In this document: one piece after another, positions 1-11,150 of the stretch
Layout: the number at the start of each line of letters is the position of its first letter
Numbering within the stretch: the stretch's first letter is position 1
From: Helianthus annuus
Lineage: Eukaryota > Streptophyta > Magnoliopsida > Asterales > Asteraceae
Assembly (NCBI RefSeq): GCF_002127325.2
Contig: NC_035436.2
Coordinates: 14,704,066-14,768,065, forward strand
DNA length: 64,000 bases
Reading direction: 5' to 3'
Notes under the pieces: generated by a model
What the model was told of the DNA's origin: nothing
The model's input: the letters and a program-made list of their open reading frames with translations, nothing else
Databases searched by the model: none
Made by a program: the position numbers and the translations under genes

Positions 1-1396
1 TCCATGCCTCAGTACGATCAAGATTATGTTTTAACGACCGCTCTATACTTGCACTATTCCTCGTGTTTTGATCATACAACGTCCTCTCCGACCCCGACCA
101 TGTATCAAAAATAGATGCCGGAGGACGTTGACTTTCAATCACTTCTTGCATTGTACCGTTATAAGCCCAACCCGGCTCATAAGACTGTTGCGCATAATCG
201 TAAAACATACCACCATGACCTCCACCATAACCCCCTTGACCAACATTTTCACCACCATGCGGCTCGTCCGCATAATCCTCGTCTCCACTCGGAACTACTT
301 CTTCATCACTTTCCGGCTCGTCCGGCTCACCTGGTAACAAATCTCGTGCACCCGCCTTCAGTGCTCTCCACCTTTGGCCTTCCGACTTTAACTTGTGATA
401 ACGCTCTGATTGGGTGTACGTCCAAACATTCCCCAACTTATCCAACGTAAAAGGCTGGTGCCTTTTTGTTGCTCCCCAATCTTCAGATGTTATCGCCTTC
501 TGTTGTTTCATCAACCCCGTAATTATTCGACAATAAGGGACGATGTCTCTTCCATACTTATTCCGGCAGATCCATAAGTGGTTCATGATAAGATAACGTA
601 TCGGAAAACGTGGAGCCCCATGCATTAACGAATAAAGAACAGGTACCTCCGGAAACCTCACCTGCTCTTTGTCTCCCCTTCTTGGAATTACATTGAGAAG
701 ACAGATTGTATGCAACAATTTAGCTTCAATTTTCAAATTCTTCCGGTATAGAATACCACTGTATGTACCGGGTAAAAATATCGCTGCCAACATATCATTC
801 CATCGAACATGTTTCTCCGGTTTAAGCAAGAGGTCATCGAGAGTGGGAACCATGTAATCACGAGCCGGGAGACTGTCATACTTCCCGAGCTTCTTCAATG
901 TGTCAAATGACATCTCCACCGGTACCCCGTGCACCTCACCAATCAACTTCATCTGTGACGGCTTGTTAAAATTGTGACATTTCAAGGTCGCCATCCATTC
1001 TTGTATCTCGGTCATAAACAAGTTGCTTTTGTCTTTATCGAAACATTTGAGCGCCGAATCCCATCCTAACGCCCGAAACTTATCAAACACCCCAAACTGT
1101 TGGAACTCCACTTCCCGAACCTCTCGTTCACAAATGAAGGCCGCTGCCTTGTTCTTCAACTTATTCATGCTGTCATGGTAAAGTGTCGGTTGCCACTCCT
1201 CTGCTTGATCATCTAATGGACCCGAATTCCACACCGGCTTACCACTTGGATCCAACTCCATTTCTTCTTCACTCCCACTCTCGCTTTCACTTATTCGACC
1301 AATATATTGCCTTTTTCGCGGTTGTTGTTCCACTTGTTTGCCTTTTCCTTTCGATGATGACGAACTGGATCCCGCTTTTTCTTTTGTCTTAACCAT
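1..1396 (-). CDS. Athila ORF3 (env-position protein, plant transposon-protein-like domain), 3' end off window
   Basis: An uninterrupted minus-strand frame starts at ATG 1396 (MVKTKEKAGSSSSSSKGKGK) and stays open to base 1, about 465 codons, with no stop inside the window. The N-terminus is basic and serine/lysine-rich, followed by an acidic ESESGSEEE stretch. The middle (about residues 80-330) has the look of the 'putative plant transposon protein' or Athila ORF1-type domain, with FDKFRALGWDSALKCF and a basic-hydrophobic block around PIRYLIMNHLWICRNKYGRD. The C-terminal part is acidic, then rich in glycine and tyrosine. No signal peptide or clear membrane segment is visible, so calling it envelope would rest on position only. 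It lies about 1.16 kb downstream of integrase in the same orientation. Its open frame contrasts with the broken gag and pol. Confidence 0.7.
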   Translation of the reverse strand, partial: MVKTKEKAGSSSSSSKGKGKQVEQQPRKRQYIGRISESESGSEEEMELDPSGKPVWNSGPLDDQAEEWQPTLYHDSMNKLKNKAAAFICEREVREVEFQQFGVFDKFRALGWDSALKCFDKDKSNLFMTEIQEWMATLKCHNFNKPSQMKLIGEVHGVPVEMSFDTLKKLGKYDSLPARDYMVPTLDDLLLKPEKHVRWNDMLAAIFLPGTYSGILYRKNLKIEAKLLHTICLLNVIPRRGDKEQVRFPEVPVLYSLMHGAPRFPIRYLIMNHLWICRNKYGRDIVPYCRIITGLMKQQKAITSEDWGATKRHQPFTLDKLGNVWTYTQSERYHKLKSEGQRWRALKAGARDLLPGEPDEPESDEEVVPSGDEDYADEPHGGENVGQGGYGGGHGGMFYDYAQQSYEPGWAYNGTMQEVIESQRPPASIFDTWSGSERTLYDQNTRNSASIERSLKHNLDRTEAW

Positions 1397-2553
1397 TTTC
1401 CTACACACATGAGAACAAACAACACAAGCAAACAAAACAAAATTAGGCTCCTTCCTCCAAAACATCCCCACACTTGCTTGTTACTATGGTTGTAGATGCT
1501 AGTGAACTATCAGTGTATAATTTTTTTCAAAAATTTGGGCATGGTGTCTCTACAATGTAGAAATCCCCCAAAAGTTCACTACTTTATTAGACATCCTACA
1601 TCTACAATCATACTCATGTTCAAGACAATTAGCAAATAACATTATGAACAAGCAAGTGGGTATGAACAAACATCAATAACCTCAATCTTCACAATGCACC
1701 ATCAAAATACACAAATTAAACTTCCATACCTTGATTTGAAGATGAACAAGTGCTTATGAAACAAAAACTCCAAAAACCCCTAAAAAATTTCGAACTAGGG
1801 TTTGGGATTCGGACCCAAAAACAGCGTTTTCTTGTAAATCTCTTGTCAAAATCAGAAACTACGTGAAAAATTAGTCAAGATAGACTCCGATTTCACTTAG
1901 TTTGGACAAGAATTGAAGGAGTTATGGAGGATTGAAGGTTGGGGAAGAAGAAGTTCTTGTGGGTCTTGAGAGAGATAATAGTGATAGTTGGATGGTGATA
2001 GAGAAAGGTTGTGTGGATGGGGAAAATGTCACGTGACCAGATGTTGTAAGGTTTTATTATATATATATTTTTTTATGTAACTGCGGAACCCAAACGACCG
2101 ACATGAATTTTTACCGTACCGTAAATTACGGTCTCACCGTAATTTACGGTGAGACCTGAACATGAATTCTGCACCGTAAACCAGTAGGTTTACACCGTAA
2201 GGCTTTCCAACTTTTTATTTCCACCGTAAATTACGGCAATACCGTAACTTACGGTGCGAACTGGGCACATATACTTTCGCCAAAAATGGAGTTTTTAAGT
2301 GAAAAATTTTTTTTATATTTTTTTAGTTTTTTCAATTTTTTTTATGTTTTTTAATTTTTTCAAAAACTTATAAAAATTACCCTACCCCCTCAAAAATCCC
2401 GTGTTGTCCTCAACACAATGTTAGAGTAATTCGTGACCCGAACATCCCCACACTTGTTTCAAACACGGATTTCGAGAAAATACGGCAATTGTGCAAATTA
2501 TACAAAACAAACAAAACAAAATAAAACTATGTACACTACCAAACCTGGGCCTC
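1397..2553 (-). other. Non-coding spacer between Athila pol and ORF3
   Basis: About 1.16 kb without a convincing coding frame. On the minus strand it would be the leader of ORF3. It holds an A/T-rich stretch (2281-2400), the dyad-rich CCGTAAATTACGG block described separately, and a purine-rich strand near 1930-2040. Athila-type third ORFs are often thought to be expressed from spliced RNA, so this stretch could hold the splice acceptor or an internal promoter; nothing seen here proves either. Confidence 0.5.
2110..2262. repeat. Dyad-repeat module of CCGTAAATTACGG palindromes, internal copy
   Basis: The block holds two pairs of the palindrome ACCGTAAATTACGGT or close variants (near 2117-2151 and 2222-2254). 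Between them are two half-motifs (ACCGTAAACCAG and ACACCGTAAGG). Each pair can fold into a stem. A second block with the same order of motifs lies in the 5' LTR at 9797-9935 but in the opposite orientation, so this one is not simply a piece of LTR in register. Confidence 0.8.
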
Positions 2554-3804
2554 TCATGGTTGTTCCTCATCGACCGGGCGCAAGATGTAGCCCGCTTTGT
2601 CAAGCTCCAAGTTGTTGATGTCGTTTCCCTCCAAGTACGGCTTCAAGCGGTGACCGTTCACCGTTTGTTGTTTCAATGTTTGCTCGTCTTGGATGTCCAC
2701 ATCACCAAATCTCCCAACTCTCCGAACGACATACGGGCCCATGCATTTGCTTTTAAGCTTTCCCGCAAACATCTTCAATCTTGAGTTATACAACCAAACT
2801 TTTTGCCCCACTTCAAATGTTTTCTTTCTCAATTTCGCATCATGCACCTTCTTGAGTTTATCTTTATAAGCTGATGCACATTCGTACGCCTCATCCCGAA
2901 TCTCTTCTATTTCACTTAATTGCAACTTCCTCAACTTCCCCGCCTCGTCATAATCCGCGTTAACCGTCTTAATTGCCCAATGTGCTCTATGCGCCAACTC
3001 CATTGGCAAGTGACAACCCTTACCATACACCATCCGGTAAGGCGTTGTGCCAATAGGAGTCTTGTAGGCCGTTCGATATGCCCACAATGCATCATCTAAC
3101 TTACTCGACCAATCCTTCCTATCCGTTCTCACCGTCTTCATGAGAATCTCTTTGATTTGACGGTTGGACACTTCGACTTGTCCACTTGTTTGCGGATGGT
3201 AAGGTGTGGCAACTCGGTGGTTCACGCTATACCTTTTCAATAATTTCCCGAAATTGAAGTTCTTGAAATGCGAACCACCATCACTTATAATAACCCGCGG
3301 GATTCCAAAGCGAGAAAAGATGTTGGATTGAACAAATTTACAAACAACCGAATGGTCGTTTGTTCGTGTTGCAATAGCCTCAATCCACTTCGAGACATAA
3401 TCCACCGCTACCAAAATGTATAGGAAGCCATTCGAATTCGGGAAGGGACCCATAAAATCTATACCCCATACATCAAATATCTCAACAACCAAGATTGGTT
3501 GTAATGGCATCGCATCCCTCTTCGATATACTACCCATCTTTTGGCAATTTATACAATTTCTGGCGAATTCACATGCATCCTTGAAAATGGTGGGCCAATA
3601 AAACCCACATGAAAGAACCCGATAGCCTGTTTTGTGCCCACTAAAATGACCCCCACAAGCGGACGAATGGGCATGAGTCAAGATTTCCAACACTTCCGTT
3701 TCGGGTACACACCTTCGTATAACTTGATCCGGTCCGATCTTGAAGAGATCCGGTTCATCCCAAATGTATTGCTTCACTTGGACCATGAATTGTCGTCGAC
3801 GCTT
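2554..3804 (-). pseudogene. Athila pol, integrase portion (separated from RT-RNase H by an in-frame stop)
   Basis: Integrase catalyses 3' processing and strand transfer of retrotransposon cDNA into host DNA. The HHCC zinc-binding region is present ([19 protein letters not shown], then CINCQ). The catalytic triad is visible: D in [10 protein letters not shown] (near 3455), D in IISDGGSHF (near 3280) and E in [10 protein letters not shown] (near 3175). A C-terminal region with [13 protein letters not shown] resembles a GPF/Y module; no chromodomain follows, as expected for a non-chromovirus. It is in the same frame as the upstream RT-RNase H and is cut off from it only by a TAA at 3807-3805, so it was one polyprotein. 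Without that stop being bypassed, integrase would not be made from the genomic-length RNA. Confidence 0.88.
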
Positions 3805-6627
3805 TTAGGTCCAATGACTTGGGATGGCACCCGTGGCTAAATAGTTGACATAATGAGCATACCACGGTGCAACGAAAGTGGAAACGGCCAAAAGTTGCTC
3901 GTCGGGAAAACTTTCATTAATTTCACTTACATCGTCGGTCCCTTCCACCGGAATCCGAGACAAGTGATCCGCTACTACATTCTCACTTCCCTTTTTATCT
4001 CGGATTTCTAGATCGAACTCTTGTAATAATAACACCCACCGAATTAATCGAGGCTTCGCGTCCTTTTTCTCCATCAAATACCGGACCGCACTATGATCCG
4101 AATAAACCACCACTTTGCTCCCCCAAATATACGAGCGAAATTTATCCAAAGCATACACCACCGCTAGTAATTCCTTCTCGGTTGTGGTGTAGTTAAGTTG
4201 TGCTTCGGATAAAGTCTTACTCGCATAGTAAATCACCACCGGCTTTCTATCAACCCGTTGACCCAAAACTGCACCAATAGTGGTGTCGCTTGCATCACAC
4301 ATTATCTCGAACGGCTTTGACCAATCCGGTGGTTGCAAAATAGGAGCTTTGACCAAGTGTTCCTTCAAAACAGTGAAAGCTTGCATACACTCGTTAGTAA
4401 AATCAAATGGGACATCTTTTAATAACAAGTTGCATAAGGGTTTGGTGATAACACTAAAACCTTTAATGAAACGTCTATAAAAACCCGCGTGTCCCAAGAA
4501 TGACCTTACCCCCTTAACATTTTTCGGAGGTGGAAAAGATGATATTACCCGTATTTTTGCCTTATCCACCTCCATCCCCCTTTCAGAAATCACATGACCC
4601 AACACAATGCCCTCTTGCACCATGAAATGACTTTTCTCCCAACTTAGCACTAAATTTTTCTCAACACATCTTTTTAACACTTTTTGTAATTCATTGAGAC
4701 AAGCATCAAAACTAGTGCCAAAAATGGAGAAGTCATCCATAAATACTTCGAGCGACTCTCCAACCATGTCCGAGAAAATACTCATCATACATCGTTGGAA
4801 GATTGCCGGAGCATTGCACAAGCCAAATTGCATTCGCCTAAAGGCAAAGGTGCCATATGGACAAGTGAAGGTGGTCTTGTGTTGGTCATCCCGGTGTATG
4901 GCGATTTGGTTGTAACCCGAATACCCGTCTAAAAAACAATAGTATTTTTGACCCGATAGTTTTTCAATGATTTGATCAATGAATGGTAGCGGGAAATGAT
5001 CCTTAGAAGTGGCGGCATTCAATTTTCGGTAGTCAATACATACACGCCACCCGGTAACCGGTCGGGTGGCAATTTGTTCACCACTTTCATCTTTGACTAC
5101 TTGAATGCCGGCCTTCTTAGGCACAACTTGGGTGGGACTCACCCAGGCACTATCCGAAATTGGATAAATAATTCCTGCATCCAACCATTTAATTACCTCT
5201 TTTTTAACTACCTCCCGTAGGTTCGGATTCAATCGCCTTTGAGCCTCTCGTGTCGGCTTTGCATCTTCAGTGGTAATGATCTTATGCATGACAATGGATG
5301 GACTAATTCCTTTAAGGTCGGCAATCGTCCATCCAATAGCTCCCTTGTTCTCTTTTAAAACCTCCATCAACGCTCGCTCTTGTGCCAACTCCAAATTAGA
5401 GGCAATAATGACCGGTAAAGTGTCATTATCCCCTAAAAACACGTACTTCAAGTGGCTAGGCAAGTCTTTGAGCTCCAACTTTGGCGGTTCCTCCAATGAT
5501 GGTTTTGTACCCGAATCGATCTCCGCCGGTAGACCTTCAAACTGGTGGGTCCATGGTGGTCGACCTTCTTTCAACGCCATCGCATCTTGCGCTTCCTCTT
5601 CAACCCGGAGTGCATAAGCATGTACCTGTTCAGAAAAATCACACAAGCAAATATCCAAACCATCCTCCTCATACTCATGCGGGTTGCATCCATCAACTAT
5701 ATCTGCCATAAAGCACTCATCAACACCGTTAGCATTAGAATTGTTAGTAAAAACATTCAAACGCATTTTTCTATTTCCAAAAGCTATATCAACTGTACCA
5801 AATCTACAATCAATAATAGCATGTGCGGTGCTTAAAAACGGCCGACCCAAAATTATATTTTGTTGTTGCTTAGGGTCCGCCGATGAGTAATCCAAGACTA
5901 AAAAGTCAACCGGGTAATAAAACTCATCAATTTTCACAATTACATTTTGAACCATACCCCGAGGTAGCTTATGAGACAAATCGGCCAAAACAACCGTTGT
6001 CTCCACCCTTGCTAACGGACCAAAGTCATATTGGTCATATAAGCCCCCCGGTAAAATGCTAACCCCGGCTCCAAGATCTAGCAACGCCTTAGCCATTTGA
6101 AAATTTCCAACTTGTATATTAATCAATGGCGTGCCCGGATCTTGGAGCTTAGGAGGAAGCTCCCCATTTAAAACCGCACTCACTTGCCCGGTTAAATCCA
6201 CCCGCTTAGGCACTTTCTTTTTGTTTTGCCTTTTTTGTGTACATAATTCTTTCAAAAATTTTGCATAAGCGGGGACTTGTTTTATTGCATCGAGGAGTGG
6301 GAGATTTATTTTCACTTGTTTAAACATGTCCCACATCTCTTCCTTTTGGGGACCTCTCGACACAATAAAATTTTTCTTTCCCGGGTCAAGTAAGGCCGAT
6401 GGAAACGGGACTTGACTCGGTTCACCCTCAACTTTTTCATTCTTTTCGTTTTCACCCAAACCCGATTTTTTAACAATTGTTTCTTTTGGTTTAACCGGTG
6501 AAACTTCATCATCACTTTCATTACCCGTGACATCCTCAACTACCCCCTCAACCAATTCAGGTGACAAATTGGCTTTGAACTCTTTTCCACTTCTTAAAAC
6601 ACTAACATGATTAATATTAACATTACC
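3805..6627 (-). pseudogene. Athila pol: protease, reverse transcriptase and RNase H
   Basis: Open frame encoding the replication core of the element. Protease has the Athila-style LDLGAGVSILP motif in place of the usual DTGA (near 6065). Reverse transcriptase shows WRVCIDYRKLN, FLDGYSGYNQIAI, FGLCNAPAIFQ and the FMDD catalytic box (near 4735). RNase H has MCDASD (near 4290), TEKELLAVVYA and YSDHSAVRYL. The frame is continuous with the last short stretch of gag (6840-6631) except for a TGA at about 6630-6628, and it ends at a TAA (3807-3805) that separates it from integrase. No in-frame ATG suitable as a native start is apparent; protein would have to come from readthrough of gag. The family is certain, activity improbable. 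Confidence 0.88.
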
Positions 6628-8884
6628 TCATGACGAACCATGTGAAGGGTTTACCTTAATGTCGCTTGGAAGTTGACCCTTACTTTTCTTCAATTCAGCC
6701 ACATCAGTTGCTAATTGACCCATTTGGGTTGTTAGTGATTGGATGCTTTTATCACGAACCTCATCCTTTTGCATTCGAACTTCATCGAGTTGGTTCCGTT
6801 TTTGCATCTCCATTTGCATGCTCTTTGGCATCTCCATCATCTCATTTTCACCCGAAGACCCCCTTGTTCTTGACCCGTTTGGTATTGTTTTTGATAGCCT
6901 TGGTTGTTTCCACCTCGGTATCCACCTTGGTTATTGTAAGATTGGCGTGAACCAAAGTTACCTTGGCTACCTTGAAAGTTCGGGTTGGCTTGATTTGAAG
7001 GGTTCCCGTACCGAAAATTCGGGTGGTTCCTCAATCCGGGGTGGTAGGTATTAGAGTTCATGTTGTTGTAATTCCTACCACCTCCTCCTTGACCTTGACC
7101 TTGAACCGCATGGACTTCTTCGTGTTGCCCTTCCAACAACCCTTGGCAATTTTCAGCCGCGTGACCTATTTCATTACACAAAGCACAAACATCATAAATT
7201 TGGTTAGTGGTTTGAACATTACCATCATCTATGGCGTGCACTTGAGGTCGGGCAATGGCCGGGCGGGCTCTTCTTGAGGCTTGAGCTTTCCTCTTTGATG
7301 TAGTTGCCATGCTTTCCAAGAACTCCCAATCATCATTCTCATAATTTGTACCAAAAGTCCCACCGGTAATGGACATTAGATCACGTGCATCTTCGGCACT
7401 CAACCCCTCGTGAAACGCATTCATCAACTCCCACAATTCAATTCCATGGTGAGGGCAATTCTTTATCATCATATTGAAGCGTTCAAACGCCTCGTGAAAC
7501 ATCTCACCATGTTGTTGTTGGAAGCTTCTCAACCCCTTTCTAATCTCACCATGTTGTTGTTGGAAGCTTCTCAACCCCTTTCTTGCATCGTTAGTCTTTT
7601 GGGCGGTGTAAAACTCATCCAAGAAAGTTTGTTGCATCTCCCCCCATGTATATATGGATGCCGAAGGTAACGTGTAGAACCATTTCTTCGCCTTATCTTC
7701 CAAAGAAAATTGGAATAATACCAATTTGATGTCATCGGCCGAGAACCCTTGACTCCCAAGAGTATTACAAATCGAATCATAAGCCTCTAAGTGAAAGTAA
7801 GGCTCCTCCGTTGCTAATCCTTTTTACTTTGGTAAACTTTGCAAAGAGTTGGTCCTCACTTCAAATGTTCTCCCTTGATCATTGTGAGGAATAACTACCG
7901 GTGAAGGGTTTTGAGTGATTACCGGCCGAAATGTGCTTCGATGCCCCTCACATTTTCTCTAAGGTGTCTCCTTGGTACACCAAACCTACCCCTTGGGCGA
8001 ATAGGACCCATTGGCCTTGGAACATGCCCCTGTGGTGCATTTGGTTGTTGAAATTGCTGTTGCGGCATCGGTGGGCGTTGAATTGGCCTTTGGACTTGTT
8101 GAACATTTGGTTGTACATTTTGTGGCCGAATTTGTTGCAATGGGATAGGATGTTGCATCGGTGGCCCTTGTGGTCTTGGCCGAATGTGTTGGGGTACGAG
8201 TTGTTGTTGTAGCATTCCACCAACACTTGCCATCCCTTGAGATTGACTTTTAACATATCCAAAGTCTCCTTGATCACCATAACCCCCGTAAAAATATCCA
8301 TCCTCATCATAACCCTCAAATTCTTCAAACCCTTCGTCATACCCATCTCCTTGAATTCCTGACGATTGCCCAAATGGAATGTTTGAATATTGAAAACCCG
8401 CTTGGTTCGATGGTCTAAATGTTGAAGCATGAACAATCGTTGAGTTTGGTCCTATGGTATGACCTGAATATGATGGACCTGCACCCGGAAAGAAATGGGA
8501 TAATGGTGGTATAGTAGTAGAAGGGTTAAATGTGATGGTTGGTTCTTCTTGGGTAGTAATGGGTTGTGTTGTGTTGGTTGGTGTAGTGTCATGAGGTGGA
8601 GTAGGAATTGTAGTGGAATTTGGTATAGTTGTGTTTGGTGATGGTTGTGTGGAAGTAGGTATAAATGATGAGGTCGTTTGACCCATTGTAGGTGGAATTT
8701 GTGAATCAGCCATGATGTTTCTCGGTGTAATGGGTGAAGTGGGTGAACCAATGATTCGGTTTTCTCGTAATAAAACCCTGTTTTGCCTTAGCGTTCTTTC
8801 GATTTCCAGATCAAATGACAATGGTGACGCTTTGTGAGAGCCTCTAGTATGCATGCACCTGTAGAACCTGCACACTAAACACAC
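6628..8884 (-). pseudogene. Athila gag, broken by frameshifts and a stop
   Basis: Gag forms the virus-like particle of the element. Three frame segments are visible. 8884-7919 carries the N-terminal IERTLRQNR region and a long proline/glutamine-rich stretch. 7724-6837 carries the capsid core (FSLEDKAKKWFYTLP, FLDEFYT) and one zinc knuckle, CALCNEIGHAAENC. 6840-6631 carries a methionine/lysine-rich tail with coiled-coil character. The first two segments are in different frames, and the stretch between them also has a TAA at 7826-7824; the second and third meet in different frames at a G-run near 6850. So at least two frameshifts and one nonsense mutation interrupt it. A 42-bp direct duplication (7501-7584) repeats 14 residues of capsid. 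Confidence 0.82.
7501..7584. repeat. 42-bp tandem duplication inside gag
   Basis: Two adjacent 42-base copies, nearly identical, encode the motif RKGLRSFQQQHGE twice in the minus-strand frame. The length is a multiple of three, so the duplication keeps the gag frame. It lies in the capsid core, where an insertion would be expected to disturb folding. Confidence 0.9.
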
Positions 8885-8942
8885 CAGTGTAAAACCGAAA
8901 ATAACAAAACAAAACTAATAAACTGACACACGTTGCGCACTA

Positions 8943-8961
8943 CTCCCCGGCAACAGCGCCA
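8943..8961 (-). promoter_or_regulatory. Primer binding site, tRNA-Asp type
   Basis: On the minus strand TGGCGCTGTTGCCGGGGAG pairs with the 3' end of plant tRNA-Asp apart from one position (T where C is expected). It lies five bases inside the LTR edge at 8967. It is the start site of minus-strand cDNA synthesis and identifies the Athila-type lineage and orientation. Confidence 0.85.
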
Positions 8962-8966
8962 AAATT

Positions 8967-9990
8967 TGACGTGATGTCGTGGTCACAATCAAATTTAATC
9001 CCAAAAACAACTATAGATAGTGGTAAGAGGGTATCGAACTCAGGGAGTATGTGGAAAGTATGTCGATTGTATAGCTTTGTAACTAAACTACAATTACCTA
9101 AAATGCAGAAATTAAAATTCAAGATTTGATTGTTTTGGTTTTAATAACTAAAGTTAACTAATTAAATTGCAAATCAAAGACGTAGTTTGTAAACAGATTA
9201 GGAACAAGCGACCATCCTAAATTTCCAGTTTGCGTTGGACAATTGTGTTTAAATTCACTAGAAAGAATCACATAGACATGATTCGTGTGTAATTGTTTGT
9301 TGTGATAAAAGGGAACTAAGTACTCGGATTATGACAATGCGAGGTTGTTACCCGATAACCAATTGACTAATATCCAACCCTAACCCCTCCCGTGATATCT
9401 CGATTGTCAACGACACCAAGAACGTACGGTTTAGAATATGAGTATAACATCAATCAACAATTTACAATCAAACATCCACACACCATAATAAACAAACAAA
9501 CATTGCAAGTCTATTATTCTAGAAATACGAATCCAAACACAAAAGTCTTAAACAAACCTTCAATTCAGGATGATCACCATGAGTTTAGCCACGCATAGCT
9601 TGGTGAATCATCATAGCATAAAGTTTAATGTTCATACGGATCGAAAACACAAACGAAATGTTTAGACAATGTTTACAACCAAGCAAGATCACCAAAATCG
9701 CCCCTAGCAAGCTCCCAAAAACGTCCAATCATGAGAATGATGAAAAGACACAATAAAACTAACTTTAATGAGGCAGTTACACATTTGATCGCAGCCACCA
9801 CCGTAAATTACGGTTCTACCGTAATTTACGGTGGACTTGATTTGTTTACGGTGTGAACTATCTGGTTTACGGTGAGCTCCAGATGAAATCCAGGTCCACC
9901 GTAAATTACGGTAGGACCGTAATTTACGGTGGTGACCTGATATGTCTTCTTTGTTTCGTCTCTTGTTCCACGCTCGACCCGTTCATCTCC
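8967..9990 (-). repeat. Athila 5' LTR, inner edge certain, outer edge uncertain
   Basis: The inner edge is TGACGTGATG on the plus strand (ending CA on the minus strand), just outside the primer site. The sequence next to it, including TATCGAACTCAGGGAG near 9030, is typical of the R-U5 part of Athila LTRs. The partner LTR is outside the window, so the outer edge cannot be set by comparison. The LTR probably includes the dyad-repeat module at 9797-9935. Confidence 0.6.
9797..9935. repeat. Dyad-repeat module of CCGTAAATTACGG palindromes, LTR copy
   Basis: Two pairs of the palindrome lie at about 9799-9833 and 9898-9932, separated by TTTACGGTGTGAAC and GGTTTACGGTGAGC half-motifs. Its reverse complement matches the block at 2110-2262 in motif order and spacing. 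Each pair could form a hairpin in DNA or RNA. Confidence 0.8.
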
Positions 9991-10089
9991 AAACTCTCCA
10001 AAGCTGCATTTAATCCATCTTTTAGCTCCCGAACCGCACCTGAAACATAGGCAACAGTAGTTATCTAATTCAAGATAATTACACAATTA

Positions 10090-11037
10090 AGTGAAGGATT
10101 ATTTCGTCTTTTAACATGATTAAGGGTTGTCCAACGGACCACCCGTCAATCCCTAATCATTGACTAACAGTTACATTATATTCTACAAACATCAATCATT
10201 GATCTTATCATATGAATCACAGATTCACGCATTCAATCATCAATTAACAGTTTCAATACCCATTATGCTATACAACCAAGTTAGTTTCATGTACTCTTGT
10301 ATGAACACCTATAAGTCTTTACAAAACACACGATTCAGCCATATGCTTAACACATACAACACAGATATCGATAGTTATCATAACCAACAACCCTATGCTA
10401 TCAGTTTCATTCTAAGACAGAAAACGCAGCCATGATTCACGAGTTACATCAATAATTAACGGACTAACAATCAATTGTTTACTAACCGTGATATGTTAAG
10501 TGGGGGAGGGCTTTATGCTAGAACGAGGAGTCTCCCTTGCTACCGTCGGTCGTCCCTATTGCTGCCATCGATCGCCGAGTAGAACCCGAAGCACTAGGGT
10601 TTGCAAACTATCGTGTTTGTGAGGTCATGAAACCCTACATAACCCTGTGTGCGTATACATTCTAAATACAAGGCCCGAGTCCAGTTTATGCTTGTGGGTG
10701 TTGGGCCGAGAATTATTTGGGCGGAGAACCCCTTTCCGGCGAAGACTCTCTTAGACGAAGAACCATACTTCGTCAAGTATGCGAATGACGAAGAATGATC
10801 TTCGTCATGAAGGTTCGTCAAGTATGTTAATGGAGAAGAACTATCTTCGTCATGAAGGGTTTGTGACGAACTATCTTCCTAATGTCTACACATAAATAAT
10901 TCCTAAGCTTTCAATAAGCAACCAACATAACAATACATACATCGTGCACATAGTACAACGTAAAACGATTTGCGAAAACAGGATTGCGAGACAAGTGATG
11001 CGTAGAGAAAGGACCTTGAGATTTCGGGTTGTCACAT
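10090..11037 (-). repeat. LTR fragment of a second, Tekay-like gypsy element
   Basis: On the minus strand the LTR starts TGTGACAACCCG at 11037, immediately after a purine-rich tract (CAAGTTGGGGTGA). Just before that tract lies AAATTTCGGGACGAAATTT, which resembles the sequence that follows pol in the intact Tekay element of this window (near 29020). The left edge is not defined; the Athila element may have inserted into it. The part near 10740-10880 holds several inverted GACGAAGAT/ATCTTCGTC motifs. Confidence 0.6.
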
Positions 11038-11150
11038 CACCCCAACTTGAAAGAAATTTCGTCCCGAAATTTGATAAGTGGTCCAAAACAGCAAGCAGTA
11101 AGGTGTTAGATCAGGATGACTGTGGATTTTCCCCGGGTGCCACATTATGA
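11038..11150 (-). mobile_element. Remnant of 3' internal region and polypurine tract of the Tekay-like element
   Basis: This short stretch holds the polypurine tract and the last part of an untranslated region. No pol coding survives beyond it; sequence right of about 11150 is unrelated. It is a truncated element and not a solo LTR, because internal sequence is present on one side only. Confidence 0.5.

Larger units (their letters stand above)
1..9990 (-). mobile_element. Athila-like Ty3/gypsy LTR retrotransposon, degraded, left end outside window
   Basis: Reading the minus strand from right to left one meets a 5' LTR (edge at 8967), a primer site matching the 3' end of tRNA-Asp with one mismatch, gag, protease, reverse transcriptase, RNase H, integrase, and then a third ORF in the env-like position. 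That order and the tRNA-Asp primer are typical of the Athila lineage. The 3' LTR should lie left of base 1. The outer edge of the 5' LTR is not resolved; about 9.95-10.1 kb is a guess. Coding is broken in gag (at least two frameshifts and one nonsense codon), at the gag/pol junction and between RNase H and integrase, so the element is probably non-autonomous although its catalytic motifs survive. Confidence 0.85.

Noticed and set aside
8967..11037. Treating the whole stretch from 8967 to 11037 as a single 2-kb Athila LTR
   Set aside because: The right part starts with its own TGTGACAACCCG edge and polypurine tract typical of a Tekay-like element, so two elements are more likely; the border between them stays unresolved.
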